Made by a program: the position numbers and the translations under genes. This document shows, piece after piece, positions 59,615 to 64,000 of a DNA stretch of 64,000 nucleotides; within the stretch, counting starts at the first letter, position 1; each line of letters begins with the position of its first letter. The notes beneath the pieces are model-generated. The model had not been told where the DNA came from, made no database searches, and worked only from the letters and a program-made list of their open reading frames with translations. Where the stretch lies: the NCBI GenBank assembly GCA_016758965.1, contig JAEPRB010000049.1:124001-188000 (forward strand). Direction: 5' to 3'. This DNA is from Circinella minor (lineage: Eukaryota > Mucoromycota > Mucoromycetes > Mucorales > Lichtheimiaceae).

Positions 59615-60824
59615 CTTTTTTCTCCTCCTAAAATAATATAATTGCATATATTAGTTGATTTTTTTTAAAAAAATACCTTAGGTTCAAGGATGGTGATAAC
59701 ATCAGGCAATGGGTTCTTGGGGCCTTGACGACCAGAAGGATCGCTATCCAACATAATCTTGACCTTAATACCAAGGACACCTTGACGTAACAAGACGTGA
59801 CGAACAGCGGTGGTAATGAAATCACGGGTAGGTTGACCAGAGTGAATCATGAAACCGTCACCGAACTTCATAGCCTTAGCACGGGCAGCACGAAGCTTAC
59901 CAGAGACAACAACTTCACAACCCTTAGCGCCAGATTCCATAACGAAACGGACGACACCATAACAAGCACGACGAACAGCCAAACCGTTCAACAACTTGTA
60001 TTTGACAGATTCAGCTTGAGCAATAGCGCACAAACCACGGTTTTGGACACGTTCAGCATACAATTCGACGGCGCTTTCAGAGAAACGGAAACGCTTTTGA
60101 ACAAGAGTAGTCAATTCACGAATACGGCGACCCTTTTCACCAAGAACGTTTTGGGTGTGAGTAGCACGGATAATAATTCTATTATTTATATGTATAAAAT
60201 ACAGTTAATATATATATAACTTTCTTTTCCCTTATATATATATATATCTCTCTTTTTTTCTTTGTCTCTTGTTCCATGTTGATAAAAATAAAATAAAAAG
60301 AATTAAAACGTACTCTGTGCGGGAGGGAGTATTACGGACTTCGACACCAGCGTAACCATCTTCGGCCAATTCGCGGGTAAGGAATTCGTTCAATTCGGCG
60401 TAGAAAACACCATCAGCGACCTATTTTATTACATTTTTTGAATTTTCTCCCAAGTCAGTTTTGTCATGTTCGTTTTCCAATTAAATAATCTATTTCTCTT
60501 TTATTATTGTACAATGATAATATTTTTTTTTAAAATATATATATAAAGGTACAAAAGAGAGTTGATGTATAAAAAAAATTCGCATTCTGGGGTTACTTAC
60601 GAACTGAAAAATGAAATCGAATCAAATGTTCCAAAAAAAAGATAATGTTGATAATATACAAAAATAAAAATAAAAAGTTGAGTCATCAGTTAGTTATCCA
60701 TCCATCTATTCTGTTCATCCATCTATTCACGTATCCATCTCATCGAGTGTTGTAATGTTTATTTTGTAATATGCCCCCCATCTACCTTTCTCTTCTTGGA
60801 GATCTGAGCGGCAGCGGCAGCCAT
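59373..60824 (-). CDS. RPS3: 40S ribosomal protein uS3 (RPS3), 247 aa, with a 3-nt microexon
   Basis: Five exons on the minus strand: 60824-60786, 60603-60601, 60420-60314, 60178-59677, 59465-59373, giving 247 codons, the usual eukaryotic length. The sequence matches uS3 throughout: [52 protein letters not shown] (KH domain GxxG), [37 protein letters not shown] and VKIMLD. uS3 lines the mRNA entry of the 40S subunit. The KKRK-F-VADG junction requires one Phe not present in the flanking exons; a TTC flanked by CAG and GTAAGT supplies it. Codon use is strongly biased, as in RACK1. The last intron holds a long CT microsatellite. Confidence 0.97.
59578..59612. repeat. (CT)n microsatellite in RPS3 intron 4
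   Basis: About 17 units of CT on the plus strand (AG on the sense strand) within the intron 59676-59466. Confidence 0.95.
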
Positions 60825-61810
60825 ATTGGTCAGTTGGAAAAGGAGGTTCTATAGTTACAAGCAAACGAGCATTTTAGCTGCTCCTTTCAATAAATTGAAA
60901 TTCCGGCCTGACTGTGGGCAAAGCAACCAAGCAAATCATAATTAATTAATATATTCTTTTTTTTTTTCAAACCGTTTATGCATTGCTTTTAGTTCATACC
61001 ATTTTCTTATTTTATTAATATTTGATTGATTATCAATTATCTTAAAATAACTAATATATTTTATAAAGAAATATTCTTGTTTTGTAGTTAAGCAAAAATT
61101 CCCAATACGTGTCTATAAATCTATAAATTAAATGTGGGTAAAGAAAAGATACTGTATTATCATGAAAACAAGTATCTTTGATAGTGAAACAAGTAAGTAG
61201 AAGACACTGAAAATCTGTTCCTCCAATGTAGATACTTACTCGTTCCATATAAATAATCTTGTTTATCATTAAAAGTTTATCAATTCTTCAAAATACATTT
61301 GATTAATTAAAAATCCTTGTTTTTATCATACTATGTCTGTGATAAAGCGGTATTCACGATTATTGATCTCAAAGCTATATATCTTGATTAGGAGACCTGT
61401 ATCAATACCTTGAAGCTAATATCTCAAAAGAATTTAATTTTCAAAACTAAAAAGAGTCTATACTTAGTAATTTATATTGAATTCATATCATTTCCCTTTT
61501 TACGTACATAGAATATTAATATACCTGTTACATTATGAACTCTTTTTTTTTTTTGTAATGTATTGTGAATAAACTAGTTGAAAGAATTTAATTGTACAGT
61601 GTTCTATTTACTAATGATTTATTTCTTTTTTGGTTTAATTTCTATACTTGAGACTAGCTGATCTTTATATGATTATAACCACATTTTAATACATCTAAAT
61701 AAAATAACATAATCCATGCTTATTCTGTTCTCTCTCTTTATTTGAAATGTAAATGGTATATGGATATTTATGAATTTATTTATAGCAAAATAAAATATGG
61801 CTTTTTTTTA
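60825..61810. other. RPS3 promoter region and intergenic DNA
   Basis: About 1 kb between the RPS3 start and the 3' end of the next minus-strand gene. AT-rich without protein-like frames. Confidence 0.6.
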
Positions 61811-62549
61811 TCAAATACATAAGAATTCATTTGTTATTTCTTTAAAGAAATCCAATGATTCTTGTACAGACATTTTACAACGTACAGGACGAATCATATT
61901 ATCTTCATCTTCATTTAAATATAATATTTCTTTATCTTCATTATCATACATATTTCCTTGTCCATCTGTTTTTGGTCTTACTCGCTATAATGATAATAAT
62001 AATAATAATGAATTAATTCTTTGTTATTTTCAATTACCTAGAAAAGAATAAAATTATACATACTCGAATAGATTCTCCACCATATTCTCCAACGATAGAC
62101 GTCCAGATTTCTTTTACTGAATGAATATTTCGTATATAACAAATAACATTTTCTTCATCCGTATTATCATTAGAGTCAGTTAAACTAGCATGCGTTGTAT
62201 TTTTACTTGAGAATAATGTTTGTAATGATACTGAACTACTACTTGTTTCAATATTATTATTATTATTATTATTGTTAGTTTTATTACTAGTCGTCAATGA
62301 AGTTGTTGTTGTAGTATTAGAATTACACTTTGATGGTGTAAAAAATTGAGTAATTGTTTGATTTTTAACATTTGTAGTTTCAGTTGATTTTCGTTTCCTT
62401 TTGGTTGTTAAAATATTCTTTTTTACTGGAATATTTTTCTTTATCGGATCACGTTGGGTTATAAAAGTTGACTTGATATTATGAACACCAGTTTTGTTAT
62501 CCGATTTGCTTACATTAAATGTAAGTTTTCCTTGTGTTTTATTTGACAT
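61811..62549 (-). CDS. Unknown nuclear-type protein with PIP-box-like motif (219 aa)
   Basis: Two exons on the minus strand: 62549-62064 and 61984-61811, giving 219 codons. The N-terminal part is basic, with a TTKRKRKST nuclear-localisation-like cluster followed about 10 residues on by NQTITQFFTPSK. That word fits a PCNA-interacting-peptide core (hydrophobic, two residues, FF), but the usual Gln position holds Asn. A Ser/Asn/Thr-rich linker leads to an ordered C-terminus: WTSIVGEYGGESIR, joined across the intron to RVRPKTDGQG, then DKEILYLNEDEDN and VQESLDFFKEITNEFL. The C-terminal third is the part most likely conserved. Inference: a replication or repair-associated protein. Family not recognised. 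Confidence 0.7.
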
Positions 62550-63409
62550 TATTGAATTATATATTATGCATTAAGAGAGAAGAAAAAGAAAATAAATAGT
62601 TTATTAAGGGAAATAAAAAAAACTTGGGCTTTTGGTGTTTTTGTGAAACACAATGAAAAAGCGCAAAAAAAAAAATTGAGACGCGTGTAAATTAAAATGC
62701 AAAAAATTTATTTCATCATTTTTTATATTTGACTATCATTTTTTTTGTTTTTTTGTTCTTGTATATGTAATAAAAAAAAATGATCAAATTACAATCAAAG
62801 TCATTGAGGTTTCATTGTTAATAATTAGTTTTATATCTTTTGATTTGAGAACTGAGTCGTTTAATTATTAAAAAAGTGATCTTGTACTCTATCTCAAAGT
62901 GTTTTTTAACAATGTTGTTCCTGAACTGGAATTAATCTGTTACTTTTTTTATAATAATATACAATATACTTTTATCTAAAAAGTCTAAAAAAAAAAGAAA
63001 GAATTTATATAATCACTTGTCTTTATATCAATTAAAATATGCTAAACTTGTTATAATGAAACTTTTATTTTATAATTTAAATATTATTAAACTATTAAAA
63101 TGAATTCACTATCAATCATTTGAATTGAAAAATTATCTATGTATATTGCATAGAAAAAAGAAGTTTGACAGGTAAACTAAAATAATAGTATATATAGGGT
63201 GATACAGAAAAAACACTCGATTCTTTAAGTTTCGGTTGACATTCAGTTTCCGACATGCTTTTTATATTGTCAGCCACCATAAACCTGACACCTTTCATTT
63301 TCTCGCTCACTCGTGTAGTAATATATATAACTCCACTATTTTCTCCCCCCCTCTTTCATTCCCCCTCCTCCCCTTTAAACCAACTTTCATCTAAAAAAAA
63401 TATTAGAAA
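62550..63409. promoter_or_regulatory. Divergent promoter: PIP-motif gene (-) / CCT6 (+)
   Basis: 860 bp between divergent start codons. CT-rich tract at about 63330-63380 just upstream of the CCT6 start. No specific factor site assigned. Confidence 0.45.
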
Positions 63410-64000
63410 ATGTAAAAGAATCGTTTTTTTACTTATAATTTAATATCGTATTTTTTTTAAAAAAAAAGAAACTAACACTATTTTATTCTATTTTAGGGCA
63501 TCCTCTGCCTTGAAAATGATCAATCCAAACTCGGATGTTGCTCGACGCGGTCAAGCACTCCAGATGAATATTACTGCTGCGATCGGTCTTCAAGATGTTT
63601 TACGATCGAACTTGGGTCCTCGAGGAACCATTAAAATGTAAGCATCGTAAAAATAAAAATAAAAATAAATCAGTCTGTCAAATAAAAAAAAAAAAGATGA
63701 AATATTTGGATGACAAAAAAAAAAAAAAAAAATACATGACGCGTGTGATGATTTCCTATAATTGTTCAATACCTTTTTTTTTTTTTTTTGACATTTTCGC
63801 TTGTTATTTTTTTATTCTTATTATTTATTTTTTCTACTACTTGAATGACATTATAATACTTTTTGAATTGAATATGTTATGTTTACTAAAGATGTATATA
63901 TTTCATTTATTGAATACGTAATATTTAGGTTGGTTGACGGTGCCGGTGCTATTAAGCTTACAAAAGACGGAAAGGTTTTATTGAGTGAAATGGTATGTCT
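63410..64000 (+). CDS. CCT6: T-complex protein 1 subunit zeta (CCT6), 5' part, continues beyond window
   Basis: Exons as seen: 63410-63411, 63497-63637, 63929-63992; a GT donor follows at 63993 and the gene runs off the window. The first 69 codons match CCT zeta of the cytosolic TRiC/CCT chaperonin: [34 protein letters not shown], and [18 protein letters not shown] (phosphate-binding GPRGT and DG...TKDG motifs of the equatorial domain). The proposed start codon is split: AT at the end of a leader exon (AAAAT/GTAAAAG) and G at 63497, giving [11 protein letters not shown], close to other CCT6 N-termini. If instead translation starts at ATG 63516, the protein begins MINPNS. The second intron also splits an ATG codon. 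Confidence 0.9.

Overview
The window looks like nuclear DNA of a filamentous early-diverging fungus, most likely Mucoromycota (Mucorales-like). The DNA is AT-rich with many homopolymer and di/trinucleotide runs. Genes carry many short GT-AG introns, and the gene set fits: RACK1, ribosomal protein uS3, chaperonin CCT-zeta, an ERT1/AcuK-type zinc-cluster regulator, a PM20D2-type M20 amidohydrolase, acyl-CoA oxidase, an FTR1 iron permease relic and Smr proteins. All gene models below were spliced by hand from GT/AG signals, reading-frame continuity and protein family resemblance. No transcript or database evidence was available, and no species can be named.

Layout. 1-110: tail of an unidentified gene. 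2.4-4.7 kb (-): GT37-like fucosyltransferase-type membrane protein. 5.5-8.0 kb (+): aftiphilin-like adaptor accessory protein. 9.2-10.8 kb (+): RACK1, converging on an M20 amidohydrolase (10.9-12.9 kb, -). 13.9-15.6 kb (-): mitochondrial carrier, sharing a 0.6 kb divergent promoter with an ERT1-like transcription factor (16.1-18.8 kb, +). 20.0-20.8 kb and 29.6-30.2 kb (both -): two related secreted double-psi beta-barrel proteins. Between them lies a gene-poor, decayed stretch with an FTR1 iron permease pseudogene (24.0-24.9 kb), a broken gene with PD-(D/E)XK-like motifs (26.1-27.2 kb) and a short unknown gene ending beside a GC-rich repeat-like patch (27.5-28.1 kb). 34.6-44.3 kb (+): a CUE/CCCH/Smr gene, a second Smr gene, and a third decayed Smr copy in the same orientation. 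45.0-47.0 kb (+): unknown coiled-coil protein. 47.8-50.5 kb (-): acyl-CoA oxidase with an altered active-site motif. 50.8-51.5 kb (-): short STS1/Cut8-like protein. 55.1-58.0 kb (+): large low-complexity protein. 58.3-59.0 kb (-): unknown coiled-coil protein. 59.4-60.8 kb (-): RPS3. 61.8-62.5 kb (-): protein with a PIP-box-like motif. 63.4 kb to the end (+): 5' part of CCT6.

Themes. Several genes contain extremely small exons: 3 nt in RPS3, 15 nt in RACK1 and in the M20 gene, 22 nt in the ERT1-like gene, a 10-nt first coding exon in the carrier, a start codon alone on an exon in the M20 gene, and a start codon split by an intron in CCT6. RACK1 and RPS3 use C-ending codons far more than their neighbours, as expected for very highly expressed genes. 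The Smr trio shows expansion followed by decay. Three large stretches (20.9-24.0, 30.2-33.9 and 51.5-55.1 kb) hold no gene I can support.
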